64,000 bases of DNA from Longispora fulva (GCF_015751905.1 NZ_JADOUF010000001.1:7378001-7442000), one strand, 5' to 3'; shown: positions 52,062 through 61,934, counted from the stretch's first letter. The notes: a model not told the origin generated them from the letters alone. Made by a program: numbers and translations.

Positions 52062-53933
52062 GTGACCGAACTCCTCGATCTCGTCTGCGGCCCGGCCGGT
52101 CCGCTGCCGGAGACCCACCAGAGATACCGCCTGGTGCAGCACCTCGGCTCCGGCGGCCAGGCCGAGGTCTACCGGGCCGTGCGGGTCTGCAGTGGAGTGA
52201 GTTCCGCCCCGATGACCGTGAAGGTCTTCCGGGTCGACCCGCTGCGGCCGATCGCCGACGAGCTGCGGTCCTGGGACAAGGGCGACGCAGCCCTGATGGA
52301 CCTGAACAACCGGGGCGTGCCCGGGATCTGCCGGCGCGCCGACGGGTTCTGGGGCCCGCCGCCGCACCCGCCCGGCGAGCTGCCCCCGCCCGGCGACGCC
52401 GTCCCGATCCAGGTCTACGACTACGTGCCCGGCGTCAACCTCCGGGAGTACGTCTCGCAGCGTCACGCCGGCGGCCGGCTGCTCAACGCGCCCGCCTCGC
52501 TGGCGTTCCTGGCCAGGATCCTCAAGGAGCTGCACCTCCCCGAGGACCCGTCGGCGTGCCCGGTGCTGCACATGGACATCAAGCCGTCCAACGTGATGGT
52601 GCTGCCCAGCGGTGAGATCCGCCTGATCGACTTCACCGGCGCGCGCTACCACCGCCGCGACCACATCACCCAGATCGCGTACACGGTGGAGGCCGGCGGG
52701 CCGGAGGCGTTCAGCGGCACCGTGGGCCCGGCCTACGACGTGCACGGCTTCGGCGCGGTGGCGTACTACCTGGTGACCGGCGCGTTCCCCCGCAGTGAGC
52801 ACACCGGCCCCGAGGTGCCGGACGCCCCGCCACCGCCGTGGGCGACCCTGCGGTCGCATCCGATGCTGGAGGCCCGGCCGAAGCTCCGCGACCACCTGCT
52901 GGCCCCGCTGGCCGACGAGCCGGAGCACCGGCCGTCGACCGCGCAGTTGTCGGGCTGGGTGTCCGACCTGGTCGAGCTGGTCCGCGCCGCGGGGATCCCC
53001 GACATCGGGGTGGACTGGATGTCGGCGGCCCCGAGCCGCACCGTGGGCCGGGCGACCGTCACGCCGCCCCGGCAGCCGGTGGCCGGCACCGACACCGGGG
53101 CGTTCGCCCGGATCGAGAACCTGGAGCGCGAGCTCGTGCACCTGCGCGAGGTGTTGGCCCGCCCGGCGGTGCCCACCCCGACCCCGCAGTACGCGGTGCC
53201 GCCCGTGCAGACCCAGGTGTTCGCCCCGCCGGTGTCCCCGTCTCCCTACCGGCGGCCGGCCGATCCGTACCAGCAGGTCCGGCCGCAGCCGCAGGCCCAG
53301 CCGACGACGGCCTTCGACCCCCGGCAGCGGCCGGGTCAGCAGGCCACGGCGCCGCTCGACCGGACCAGGGTCGCGTCGCACGACGGTCCCGGCGGAGCGC
53401 AGGCCCGGCAGGACCGGTCCACCGCCCCGCTCGACCGGACCAGGGTCGCGTCGCCGGACCGTTCGCAACTGGCGCCGCACGGCTCCCCGGCGTCCCCGCA
53501 CGGCGACCAGGGGCCGGCCGGCCGGGCGTCGGTGCCGAAGCCGCAGGCCAAGGAGCAGGACCCGACGGCGGAGATCCAGGAGCGGCACCGCGAGCCGCGG
53601 CTGCCGGTCGGGGAGCGCCTCGCCCTGCTGGCCAGGGGCTGGGAGTTCAGCGCGGTGGGCGCGGCGTTCTCGTTCGTGTGCTGGGGGATCTGGGCGTTCG
53701 CCGGGGGCTTCGGCGGCGTGGGCGGCAAGTTCGGCGCGTTCGTCTTCGAGCTGGTGATCGGGCTGGGCGTGTTCGGGCTGTGCCGGCTCGTCGGGCTGCT
53801 CATCATGGTGCGCTGGCTGGGGCGGACCCGGCGGAGCGCGCGGGTGGCGCACATCGTGGTGGCGTTGTTCCTGGCGGTGACGGGGTTGCAGTACCTGGAC
53901 AGCACTGGCTGGCTGTCACGCCTTATCGGTTGA
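52062..53933 (+). CDS. Ser/Thr kinase-like membrane protein with noncanonical motifs
   Basis: 623 residues. Kinase fold at about 20-300: glycine loop GSGGQAEVYRA, VKVF lysine, catalytic HMDIKPSN (HMD for HRD) and DFTG for DFG, so catalytic Asp residues remain but Gly of DFG and Arg of HRD are changed. A coiled-coil-prone segment (~345-365), a Pro/Gln-rich linker and three C-terminal helices (~528-550, 563-585, 597-617) follow. It may be a weak or regulated kinase. A TAGGCT -10 box at 52050-52055 ends six bases before GTG, implying a leaderless message. Confidence 0.78.
   Translation: MTELLDLVCGPAGPLPETHQRYRLVQHLGSGGQAEVYRAVRVCSGVSSAPMTVKVFRVDPLRPIADELRSWDKGDAALMDLNNRGVPGICRRADGFWGPPPHPPGELPPPGDAVPIQVYDYVPGVNLREYVSQRHAGGRLLNAPASLAFLARILKELHLPEDPSACPVLHMDIKPSNVMVLPSGEIRLIDFTGARYHRRDHITQIAYTVEAGGPEAFSGTVGPAYDVHGFGAVAYYLVTGAFPRSEHTGPEVPDAPPPPWATLRSHPMLEARPKLRDHLLAPLADEPEHRPSTAQLSGWVSDLVELVRAAGIPDIGVDWMSAAPSRTVGRATVTPPRQPVAGTDTGAFARIENLERELVHLREVLARPAVPTPTPQYAVPPVQTQVFAPPVSPSPYRRPADPYQQVRPQPQAQPTTAFDPRQRPGQQATAPLDRTRVASHDGPGGAQARQDRSTAPLDRTRVASPDRSQLAPHGSPASPHGDQGPAGRASVPKPQAKEQDPTAEIQERHREPRLPVGERLALLARGWEFSAVGAAFSFVCWGIWAFAGGFGGVGGKFGAFVFELVIGLGVFGLCRLVGLLIMVRWLGRTRRSARVAHIVVALFLAVTGLQYLDSTGWLSRLIG
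53352..53453 (+). repeat. 27-bp direct repeat inside the kinase linker
   Basis: Identical 27-base units at 53352-53378 and 53427-53453, 75 bases apart (25 codons, in frame). They encode PLDRTRVAS twice. Likely slippage or recombination duplication within the low-complexity linker. Confidence 0.75.
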
Positions 53934-53973
53934 TTTCTGTCACTTGGACACCGTAGATGACGGTCAATTGGGC

Positions 53974-53987
53974 GTGACGTGAGTCAC
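53974..53987 (+). promoter_or_regulatory. GTGAC/GTCAC dyad upstream of PhyH gene
   Basis: GTGAC-N4-GTCAC lies just before a TAGTTT -10-like box at 54003-54008 and overlaps the predicted -35 region, so it could be an operator. Confidence 0.35.
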
Positions 53988-54104
53988 ATTCACCACGCAA
54001 TGTAGTTTCTGAAGCGTCTACTTGCCGAGGTGGCTTGTGCGACGCCGACCTCTGTCGGTGCCCGTCACCCGAGGACTCCAGGACCCTTCACGGAGGAGAG
54101 CACG

Positions 54105-54995
54105 TTGACCGCAACCGCCCACGCCCCGGCGGCCGAGCTCGCCATGACCCCGGACCAGCGCGAACAGTTCGACCGCGACGGTTACCTCATCATCCGCGGG
54201 GTGCTCACCCCGGAGGAGATCGCGCACTACACCAGCGCGATGGACAGGGTCTACGCCGAGCACGCCGCCGCTGGCAAGCTCGGCGCCGACGGCTCGCTGC
54301 ACAAGCTGAGCGCCGTCGCCAGCTGCCCGGAGCTCGCCGGCCTGATGACCCACGAGAAGGTCTTCCCGCTCGTCTGGTCGTCGATCGGCTGGAACGTGCA
54401 CGTCTACCACTCGCACCTCGACGTGCACCCGAAGATCGAGGTGCACAAGCCGCCGCGCTTCGAGTGGCACCAGGACGGCGGCCGGCAGAACCGCGAGATC
54501 GAGACGGACCCGCGTCCGCAGCTCTCCGTGAAGCTCGCCTTCTTCCTCACCGACCTGTCGGAGACCGGCCGGGGCAACCTGCAGGTCGTCCCGGGCAGCC
54601 ACAAGACCAACTGGATTCAGGGCCCGCCGCGCCGCGACATGGAGTGGCCCAACCCCGAGGGCGCCATCGAGGTCCAGGTCAACGCCGGTGACGTGGTCTT
54701 CTTCGACCGGCGGATCTGGCACGCCCGGTCCAACAACTACTCCGACTTCACCCGCAAGGTCGCCTTCTTCGGGTACACGTACCGGTGGATCGCGATCCGG
54801 GACGAGAAGCCGGCCTCCTTCGAGGACCTGACGCCCGTGCAGCGTCAGATGTGCGACCTGCTCGACGGGCGCGCCGTGGACCCGGTGGAGGGCGGCGACC
54901 ACGCGTGGGGCCACTTCCCGAGCGAGGTCCCGCTGTACGTGCAGCTCAAGGAGGGTGGTCACCTCGACCCGACGTACCCCCCACTCAAGCCGTAA
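54105..54995 (+). CDS. Phytanoyl-CoA dioxygenase-family Fe(II)/2-oxoglutarate oxygenase
   Basis: 296 residues. The iron ligands appear as WHQDGG (His, Asp) and a distal His in RRIWHARSNN, with an Arg-bearing strand (GYTYRW) for 2-oxoglutarate. Members hydroxylate diverse metabolites, including specialised products and compatible solutes. TTG 54105 has a strong GGAGGAGAG ribosome site, so this rare start was preferred over ATG 54144 and over an upstream frame start at 54030. It stands alone, so the substrate is unknown. A GC hairpin follows. Confidence 0.85.
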   Translation: MTATAHAPAAELAMTPDQREQFDRDGYLIIRGVLTPEEIAHYTSAMDRVYAEHAAAGKLGADGSLHKLSAVASCPELAGLMTHEKVFPLVWSSIGWNVHVYHSHLDVHPKIEVHKPPRFEWHQDGGRQNREIETDPRPQLSVKLAFFLTDLSETGRGNLQVVPGSHKTNWIQGPPRRDMEWPNPEGAIEVQVNAGDVVFFDRRIWHARSNNYSDFTRKVAFFGYTYRWIAIRDEKPASFEDLTPVQRQMCDLLDGRAVDPVEGGDHAWGHFPSEVPLYVQLKEGGHLDPTYPPLKP

Positions 54996-55011
54996 CCGGT
55001 ACACAACTCTG

Positions 55012-55035
55012 CGCGCCCGGCTGATGTCGGGCGCG
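55012..55035 (+). terminator. Hairpin after PhyH gene
   Basis: Eight-base arms CGCGCCCG / CGGGCGCG with an 8-base loop, 17 bases past the stop. GC-rich, no T-run. Confidence 0.5.
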
Positions 55036-55059
55036 TAGTCGCGTGGTTACGGTGGCGCG

Positions 55060-55758
55060 ATGTTCACCAACGCGTTCAATTTCCGTGACCTTTCCACAGC
55101 GGACAGTGGTCGGGTGCGGCCCGGTCGGGTGTACCGCTCGGACGCGCTCACCCAACTGGACGACGCCGAGTGGGCCCGCTTCCGGGGGCTGGGCGTGCGG
55201 ACGGTGCTGGATCTGCGTACCCCCGAAGAGGTTGTCCGCCAGGGGCGGGTCCGCGCCGACGCGGCGGTGGACTACCGCAACCTGTCCGTGCTGCGCACCT
55301 TCTGGGACACCGTCGCCTACGACGAGTCCCAGGGCGTGGCGCGCTACCTGTGCGACCGCTACCTGGACATGACGGTGGAGGGCGCCGACGAACTGGCCGC
55401 GTGCCTCACGGTGCTGGCCAGCCCCGACGCCGGCCCCGTCGTGTTCCACTGCGCCGGGGGCAAGGACCGCACCGGCGTGCTCGCCGCGCTGGTCCTCGGC
55501 CTGCTCGGCGCGCCGGACGACGCCATCGTCGCCGACTACGCCCGCACCGCCGACACCGTGCACCTGGTCACCGCCCGGCTCGCCGCCGGCTACGGCCACG
55601 GGCACTTCCCGCCGTTCAGCGCCTGCCCGGGCGAGGCGATGGACCTGTTCCTCGCCGCGCTGCGCGCCCGGCACGGCGACCTCGACGGGTACGTCGCCTC
55701 GATCGGTGTGCCCGCCAGCACCGTCGCGGCACTCCGCACCCACCTGCGAGCCGGGTGA
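55060..55758 (+). CDS. Protein-tyrosine phosphatase (Y_phosphatase3 type)
   Basis: 232 residues. FNFRDLSTADSGRVRPGRVYRSDAL at the N-terminus and the P-loop HCAGGKDRTG with nucleophile Cys131 match the bacterial PtpB-like family (tyrosine or phosphoinositide phosphatases). A TACGGT -10 box at 55048-55053 ends six bases before ATG (leaderless). The next gene starts 64 bases on and may be co-transcribed. Confidence 0.88.
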   Translation: MFTNAFNFRDLSTADSGRVRPGRVYRSDALTQLDDAEWARFRGLGVRTVLDLRTPEEVVRQGRVRADAAVDYRNLSVLRTFWDTVAYDESQGVARYLCDRYLDMTVEGADELAACLTVLASPDAGPVVFHCAGGKDRTGVLAALVLGLLGAPDDAIVADYARTADTVHLVTARLAAGYGHGHFPPFSACPGEAMDLFLAALRARHGDLDGYVASIGVPASTVAALRTHLRAG

Positions 55759-55822
55759 CCGGGCCTGGCACGCACCGGTCCGGAGCCCGGCCAGGCCCCG
55801 CCCATCCCGAACGGAGCCCCAC

Positions 55823-56545
55823 ATGACCGAGCGCTACGCCGCCCTGATCCGCCCCGTCATCGACCGTGTCTACAGCACCGCCCGCGCCGCCGGCAGAAAG
55901 CGGGGTCGCGCGGTGATCGAGAGGTTCGGGGTCCACCCCGGTTTCGTGCTGGACTACTACTTCGGGCTGCTCGCCCGCCCTTTGTCCGCCGACGGCTTGG
56001 CCGCTGGCCGGGTCTACCAGGGGCCTCCTGACCTGTACGCCGAGCTCGCTGCCGGGATCGCGGTCGTCGTCGACGACGGCTCCTGGCGGCTCACCGACCT
56101 CGGCAGGGCGGTGGCGCTGGCGGTCCAGGACGCCGCCGCCGAGGGGGCCGCGGAGCTGTGGGCGCTGACGCCGGTCGGCACGATGCCGGGGCTGGCCGGC
56201 GTACCCAGGCTGGCGGAGCTCGTCGGCATCCTGCTGGCGGCCGGGGCAGCCACCGGGGGACCGGCGTTCGCGGCCCTGTCCCCGGTCTTCGAACCGGCCG
56301 ACGCGTCCCCGGCCCTGCTGCTGCTGAACCGGCTCGGCGCCCTGCGCCACCACCGGGCCGACGCGCACAAGGCGGCGTGGGCCGCGGCGGGGTTGACGGC
56401 CGCCGAGGTGCGCGAGCTGGGCGACGGGCCGGTCCGGGCCGCGATCGAGGCCGACACGAACCGTCGGGACGCCCCGGTCTACGGGTGGCTGACGGAGGAC
56501 GAGCGGCTGGAGCTGCTGGCCGGGCTGGGGGCGCTGGCCGGGTAG
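55823..56545 (+). CDS. Hypothetical helical protein
   Basis: 240 residues, Ala-rich and mostly helical, soluble. It begins MTERYAALIRPVIDRVYSTARAAGRK and has a central region that might contain a degenerate winged helix (DGSWRLTDLGRAVALAV). I recognise no family. A GGAG site precedes ATG. It may belong with the phosphatase gene; a strong terminator follows. Confidence 0.6.
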   Translation: MTERYAALIRPVIDRVYSTARAAGRKRGRAVIERFGVHPGFVLDYYFGLLARPLSADGLAAGRVYQGPPDLYAELAAGIAVVVDDGSWRLTDLGRAVALAVQDAAAEGAAELWALTPVGTMPGLAGVPRLAELVGILLAAGAATGGPAFAALSPVFEPADASPALLLLNRLGALRHHRADAHKAAWAAAGLTAAEVRELGDGPVRAAIEADTNRRDAPVYGWLTEDERLELLAGLGALAG

Positions 56546-56555
56546 GTCGGGAATG

Positions 56556-56590
56556 CGGTGAGGCCCCGGTCTGTGACCGGGGCCTCACCG
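56556..56590. terminator. Strong terminator shared with tRNA-Gly
   Basis: Perfect 15-base arms CGGTGAGGCCCCGGT / ACCGGGGCCTCACCG with a 5-base loop. It is placed to end both the plus-strand hypothetical gene and the minus-strand tRNA-Gly transcript. Confidence 0.85.
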
Positions 56591-56595
56591 TGCTG

Positions 56596-56666
56596 AGCGG
56601 GCGACGAGAATCGAACTCGCGTAGTCAGTTTGGAAGACTGAAGCTCTACCATTGAGCTACGCCCGC
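56596..56666 (-). tRNA. trnG(ucc): tRNA-Gly (anticodon TCC)
   Basis: 71 bases. Acceptor arms GCGGGCG/CGCCCGC, D-arm with AGCTCAATGGTAGAGC, anticodon loop CTTCCAA (anticodon TCC), T-loop GTTCGATTC. CCA is not encoded. Reads GGA and GGG codons, the minor glycine codons in such genomes. Confidence 0.96.
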
Positions 56667-56717
56667 ATGCGCCGAGGCGCGCTCCCAGCTTAGCGGGTAG
56701 ACTCCCGGAGGTTCGAC

Positions 56718-56791
56718 CGGGATGTGGCGCAGCTTGGTAGCGCACTCGCTTTGGGAGCGAGGGGTCGCAGGTTCAAATCCTGTCATCCCGA
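56718..56791 (+). tRNA. trnP(ugg): tRNA-Pro (anticodon TGG)
   Basis: 74 bases. Acceptor arms CGGGATG/CATCCCG, anticodon loop TTTGGGA (anticodon TGG) on a CTCGC/GCGAG stem, T-loop GTTCAAATC. CCA is not encoded. It is divergent from tRNA-Gly, 51 bases apart, and lies just upstream of tig. Confidence 0.96.
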
Positions 56792-56905
56792 CACAGACTG
56801 TGACCTTGGCTTCCTGTTCGGGTCCCAGCCCGTTCAGGCAGGCGACGCTTGTCTAGACTCGTTCGGTCAGACCTCTCAACCGCACACCAATCAAGGAGTA
56901 CGCCC

Positions 56906-58249
56906 GTGCAGAGCACCGTGGAGACCCTTAGCCCGACCCGGGTGAAGCTGTCCATCGAGGTGCCCTTCGCTGAGCTCGAGCCGAGCCTCAAGAAGGCGTA
57001 CCGGACGCTCGCCCAGCAGATCTCGATCCCCGGCTTCCGGAAGGGCAAGGTCCCGGCTGCCGTCATCGACCAGCGGGTCGGGCGCGGCGCGGTGCTGAGC
57101 GAGGCCGTCCAGGAGGCGCTGCCGGAGCAGTACATGGCCGCGGTCCAGGCACACGAGGTCAAGACGATCGGCCGGCCGGAGATCGACGTCGAGGAGCTGG
57201 CCGACGGTGAGCCGCTGAAGTTCACCGCCGAGGTCGACGTCCGTCCCGAGCTGACCCTGCCGGACTTCTCCGGCATCAGCGTCACCGTCGACGAGCTCGA
57301 GCTCACCGACGAGCAGGTCGACGAGCAGGTCAACAGCCTCCGTGACCGGTTCGCCACGCTCAAGGGCGTCGACCGCGCTGTCGCCGACGGCGACTACGTG
57401 ACCCTCGACCTGAACGCCACGGTCGACGGCAAGGACGTCGAGGGCGGCTCCGCCAGCGGCATCTCGCACGAGGTCGGCAGCGGCCAGCTGCTCCCCGGCC
57501 TGGACGAGGCCGTCGTCGGCCTGTCCGCCGACGAGTCGACCACCTTCACCACGGCCCTCGTCGCCGGCGAGTTCGCCGGCCGGGACGCCGACGTGGCCGT
57601 CACGATCAAGGGCGTGAAGGAGAAGGAGCTGCCGGAGCTGGACGACGAGTTCGCCCAGATGGCCAGCGAGTTCGACACGCTCGCCGAGCTCCGCGACGAC
57701 CTGCGCACCCGGCTCACCCGGGTCAAGCGCATGGAGCAGCTCATGGCAGCCCGCGACAAGGCGATCGACGCCCTGATCGAGGCCGTCGAGGTGCCCGCGC
57801 CCGAGTCGGTCGTCGCCGAGGAGGTCGAGCACCGCAAGCACTCGATGCTCGAGCAGCTGGAGCGGGTCGGCGCGACGCTGGAGGAGTACCTCAAGGCTGA
57901 GGACCAGACCGAGGAGGGCCTCACGGCCGAGCTGACCGAGTCGGCGACCAAGGCCGTCCGGATCCAGCTCCTCCTCGACGCGATCGCGGAGGACAAGGAC
58001 GTCCAGGTCTCCGACGACGAGTTCGGCCAGGAGATCGTGCACCGGGCGCAGCAGTCCGGGGTCGCCCCCCAGCAGTACTACGACCAGCTCGTCCGCGCCG
58101 GTGTCGCCGGCTCGGTGTTCGGGGACGTGCGTCGGGGCAAGGCCCTGGCCCAGGTCGTCGAGAACATCAAGATCACGGACACCACCGGTGCCGAGCTGAA
58201 GGTCGACGACCTGCGCGGCACGGTGGCGGCGGAAGCCGACGCCGAGTAA
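56906..58249 (+). CDS. tig: Trigger factor
   Basis: 447 residues, standard length. The ribosome-binding signature GFRKGKVP lies at about residues 43-50, a PPIase FKBP-like domain covers ~150-245 and a helical C-terminal domain follows. It chaperones nascent chains at the ribosome exit. AAGGAG lies before the GTG start at 56906. It is followed by the clp genes, the conserved actinobacterial order tig-clpP1-clpP2-clpX, but separated by its own terminator. Confidence 0.96.
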   Translation: MQSTVETLSPTRVKLSIEVPFAELEPSLKKAYRTLAQQISIPGFRKGKVPAAVIDQRVGRGAVLSEAVQEALPEQYMAAVQAHEVKTIGRPEIDVEELADGEPLKFTAEVDVRPELTLPDFSGISVTVDELELTDEQVDEQVNSLRDRFATLKGVDRAVADGDYVTLDLNATVDGKDVEGGSASGISHEVGSGQLLPGLDEAVVGLSADESTTFTTALVAGEFAGRDADVAVTIKGVKEKELPELDDEFAQMASEFDTLAELRDDLRTRLTRVKRMEQLMAARDKAIDALIEAVEVPAPESVVAEEVEHRKHSMLEQLERVGATLEEYLKAEDQTEEGLTAELTESATKAVRIQLLLDAIAEDKDVQVSDDEFGQEIVHRAQQSGVAPQQYYDQLVRAGVAGSVFGDVRRGKALAQVVENIKITDTTGAELKVDDLRGTVAAEADAE

Positions 58250-58260
58250 GTAACGCGTCC

Positions 58261-58298
58261 GGACGGCGCGTGACCCGGGCAAGGGTCGCGCGCCGTCC
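58261..58298 (+). terminator. Terminator of tig
   Basis: Arms GGACGGCGCG/CGCGCCGTCC plus inner GACCC/GGGTC, followed by GTCTTCT. It separates tig from clpP1. Confidence 0.8.
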
Positions 58299-58309
58299 GC
58301 GTCTTCTGG

Positions 58310-58334
58310 CCGTTTTCAGCGCGGAGCGAAACGG
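58310..58334 (+). promoter_or_regulatory. Dyad upstream of clpP1, possible ClgR-type site
   Basis: CCGTTTTC ... CGAAACGG arms around AGCGCGGAG, ~105 bases before clpP1. ClgR activates clp genes in actinobacteria through dyads with GTTCGC/GCGAAC-like arms; this is a loose match only. Confidence 0.3.
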
Positions 58335-58438
58335 GCCCTTCACGGGGCCGGTTTGCCGTCGGCACCGGCTAGGGTCGCAGATAAGAAAACCCCCGACCGG
58401 CGTGATCAGCGCGCCGGGTGGTACGGCGAAGGGCTGCC

Positions 58439-59059
58439 ATGACCGACCTGCATTCCCCGGTCGCACGCGGGGCCGAAAGTCTCGGCAACCTTGACGACTC
58501 GGTCTACAACCGGTTGCTCAAGGAGCGGATCATCTTCCTGGGCAGTGAGGTGACCGACCAGTCGGCCAACCGGATCTGCGCCCAGCTGCTGCTGCTCGCC
58601 GCGGAAGACGCCGAGCGCGACATCTGGCTCTACATCAACTCACCCGGCGGCTCGGTCTACTCGGGTATGGCCATCTACGACACGATGCAGTTCATCAAGA
58701 ACGACGTCGCCACCGTCGCGATGGGCATGGCCGCCTCGATGGGCCAGATGCTGCTCTGCGCCGGCGCCAAGGGCAAGCGCTACGCCCTGCCGCACGCGCG
58801 GATCATGATGCACCAGGCTTCCGGTGGGATCGGCGGCACCGCCGCGGACATCGCGATCCAGGCCGAGCAGATGGTGTTCACCAAGCACCTGATGCACGAG
58901 CGGATCGCGTACCACACCGGCCAGACCATCGAGCAGATCGCGACCGACTCCGACCGTGACCGCTGGTTCACGGCCGAGGCCGCCCTGGAGTACGGCTTCA
59001 TCGACAAGGTGATCACCGGGGCCGCGCAGGTCCCCGCTGGCGCCGGCACGGACAACTGA
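58439..59059 (+). CDS. clpP: ATP-dependent Clp protease proteolytic subunit 1
   Basis: 206 residues. Catalytic Ser100 (AASMGQ) and His125 (MMHQ) with a downstream Asp in the DRDRWF region. It forms mixed ClpP1P2 tetradecamers in actinobacteria. ATG 58439 follows a weak AAGGG site; an in-frame GTG at 58418 is less likely. clpP2 starts 11 bases after the stop. Confidence 0.95.
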   Translation: MTDLHSPVARGAESLGNLDDSVYNRLLKERIIFLGSEVTDQSANRICAQLLLLAAEDAERDIWLYINSPGGSVYSGMAIYDTMQFIKNDVATVAMGMAASMGQMLLCAGAKGKRYALPHARIMMHQASGGIGGTAADIAIQAEQMVFTKHLMHERIAYHTGQTIEQIATDSDRDRWFTAEAALEYGFIDKVITGAAQVPAGAGTDN

Positions 59060-59070
59060 GGGAAGTGGCC

Positions 59071-59712
59071 ATGTCTGATTTCGCCCCGGTCACCAACCGG
59101 TACATCCTGCCGTCGTTCGTGGAGCGCACGTCGTACGGGATCAAGGAGTCCAACCCGTACAACAAGATGTTCGAGGAGCGCATCATCTTCCTCGGCGTCC
59201 AGATCGACGACGCCTCCGCGAACGACGTGATGGCCCAGCTCCTGGTCCTGGAGTCGACGGACCCGGACCGCGACATCGTCATGTACATCAACTCGCCCGG
59301 TGGTTCGTTCACCGCGATGACGGCCATCTACGACACGATGCAGTTCATCCGGCCGGACATCCAGACGGTGTGCCTCGGCCAGGCCGCGTCGGCCGCCGCC
59401 GTGCTGCTGGCCGCGGGCACCCCGGGCAAGCGGGTCGCCCTGCAGAACTCCCGGGTGCTCATCCACCAGCCGGCCACCGAGGGCGGGTACGGTCAGGGCT
59501 CGGACATCGAGATCCAGGCTCGTGAGATCCTGCGTATGCGTACGATGCTCGAGGAGCTGATCGCGCACCACTCGGGCCAGCCCGTCGAGCAGGTCCGCAA
59601 GGACATCGACCGTGACAAGATCCTCACTGCTGAGGACGCTCTTGCCTACGGTCTGATCGACACAGTCCAGGCGCCGCGGAAGAAGAACGCCGTAGTCCGG
59701 GCCGTCAGCTAG
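59071..59712 (+). CDS. clpP: ATP-dependent Clp protease proteolytic subunit 2
   Basis: 213 residues. Catalytic Ser107 (QAASAAA) and His132 (LIHQPA) are in place. The N-terminal [15 protein letters not shown] extension is typical of the ClpP2 group. ATG 59071 was chosen; GTG 59065 is in frame and close. It is co-transcribed with clpP1. Confidence 0.95.
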   Translation: MSDFAPVTNRYILPSFVERTSYGIKESNPYNKMFEERIIFLGVQIDDASANDVMAQLLVLESTDPDRDIVMYINSPGGSFTAMTAIYDTMQFIRPDIQTVCLGQAASAAAVLLAAGTPGKRVALQNSRVLIHQPATEGGYGQGSDIEIQAREILRMRTMLEELIAHHSGQPVEQVRKDIDRDKILTAEDALAYGLIDTVQAPRKKNAVVRAVS

Positions 59713-59760
59713 TAGCCACCGTCGGCCCCCGGGCCGTCGAGTGGTGGAGGTTATGCGGGT

Positions 59761-59785
59761 TTGGGGGCCTCGATGGGGCCCCCAA
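59761..59785 (+). terminator. Hairpin between clpP2 and clpX
   Basis: Nine-base arms TTGGGGGCC / GGCCCCCAA with a 7-base loop, about 80 bases before clpX. It may end or reduce read-through from clpP1P2, giving clpX partly separate control. Confidence 0.55.
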
Positions 59786-59864
59786 CCAGGTAACGTCGAA
59801 GCAGCGGGTCTCGGACGTCCGGGGCGCGAGCCCTCAGACCGTGAGCACAGGGAGTGTGACGCAG

Positions 59865-61169
<1,305 letters not shown>

Positions 61170-61189
61170 TCGGTCTGTTCGGTCCTTCG

Positions 61190-61219
61190 ATGGCGGCCCC
61201 GGGTGTCCGGGGGCGCCAT
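61190..61219 (+). terminator. Terminator of clpX
   Basis: Eleven-base arms ATGGCGGCCCC / GGGGGCGCCAT with one mismatch, followed by TGTTGCGTTTC, 20 bases past the stop. Confidence 0.65.
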
Positions 61220-61231
61220 TGTTGCGTTTCC

Positions 61232-61263
61232 CCGGCGACCCGGCGACCCGGCGACCCGGCGAC
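61232..61263. repeat. Four tandem 8-bp units
   Basis: CCGGCGAC repeated four times without interruption, then a GGGCGGCC-rich stretch to ~61340. Low-complexity spacer between clpX and the AsnC regulator. Confidence 0.85.
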
Positions 61264-61380
61264 CCGGGCGGCCGACATGGCGGCCCGGGCGGCCAAGAGT
61301 GGCCCGGATGGCCTGGGCGCCCGGATGGCCGGGCGGTGCGCAGCCGGCGGGGGCCACGTGTCCCAGCGGTCGCTAGCCGT

Positions 61381-61842
61381 TCATTCCGCCGTCTGGTCGG
61401 GGGGCCTGGGGCCTCGATACGGCAGGGTCTGGCTGTAGACCACGTTGGTGTTGGTGCCGCCGAACCGGGCCAGTTCGTTCATCAACTGTTCGAGGTGGGC
61501 CATCGAGGTGGCGGCGACCTTCAACGTGTAACAGTCGTCTCCGGTGGTCCGCAGGCACTCGAGGATCTCGAAACGTTCGCCGAGGAGCTGGTGCAGCGGC
61601 TGATGCTGACTACCCGGGTACTTGAGGCGCACGACCGCCAGCACCGGGTAGCCGGCCCGGGTCAGGTCCACGGCCGCGTGGTAGCCGGTGATCACGCCGG
61701 CTGACTCGAGCCGGCGGAGGCGCTCGGTCGTGGCGGAGGCGCTGAGGTTGACCCGCCGGGCCAGCTCGGTGAGCGTGATCCGGCCGTCGCGCTGCACCTC
61801 GACCAGGATCGCCCAGTCGGTCGGATCAAGAGTCTCGGTCAT
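61381..61842 (-). CDS. Lrp/AsnC-family transcriptional regulator
   Basis: 153 residues. N-terminal winged HTH (about 5-60: DPTDWAILVEVQRDGRITLTELARRVNLSASATTERLRRLESAGVI) followed by a RAM/AsnC ligand domain. These proteins form octamers that respond to amino acids. A near-perfect dyad, TACCG-g-TGAATTCA-CGGTA, lies 11-29 bases before its ATG, probably its own operator and that of the divergent LLM oxidoreductase gene. Confidence 0.92.
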   Translation of the reverse strand: MTETLDPTDWAILVEVQRDGRITLTELARRVNLSASATTERLRRLESAGVITGYHAAVDLTRAGYPVLAVVRLKYPGSQHQPLHQLLGERFEILECLRTTGDDCYTLKVAATSMAHLEQLMNELARFGGTNTNVVYSQTLPYRGPRPPDQTAE

Positions 61843-61852
61843 GTAGCGAGAC

Positions 61853-61871
61853 TACCGGTGAATTCACGGTA
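61853..61871. promoter_or_regulatory. Probable AsnC operator
   Basis: Dyad with outer arms TACCG/CGGTA and core TGAATTCA (one extra base on the left side) in the 92-base divergent gap. Confidence 0.55.
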
Positions 61872-61920
61872 GAACAGCCACAGAACCGGTGACAGTCTGT
61901 TCCTGATGGGCATCCTCGGG

Positions 61921-61926
61921 GATAAT
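61921..61926 (+). promoter_or_regulatory. -10 box of LLM oxidoreductase gene
   Basis: GATAAT ends eight bases before GTG 61935, so transcription should start at or just before the start codon. Confidence 0.5.
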
Positions 61927-61934
61927 CTGATCGA

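Noticed and set aside
56596-56791. tRNA pair considered as phage or island attachment site
   Set aside because: No integrase, no displaced tRNA fragment nearby, and neighbours are conserved housekeeping genes.
61232-61263. Tandem repeats considered as CRISPR
   Set aside because: Units are 8 bases with no spacers and no cas genes nearby.
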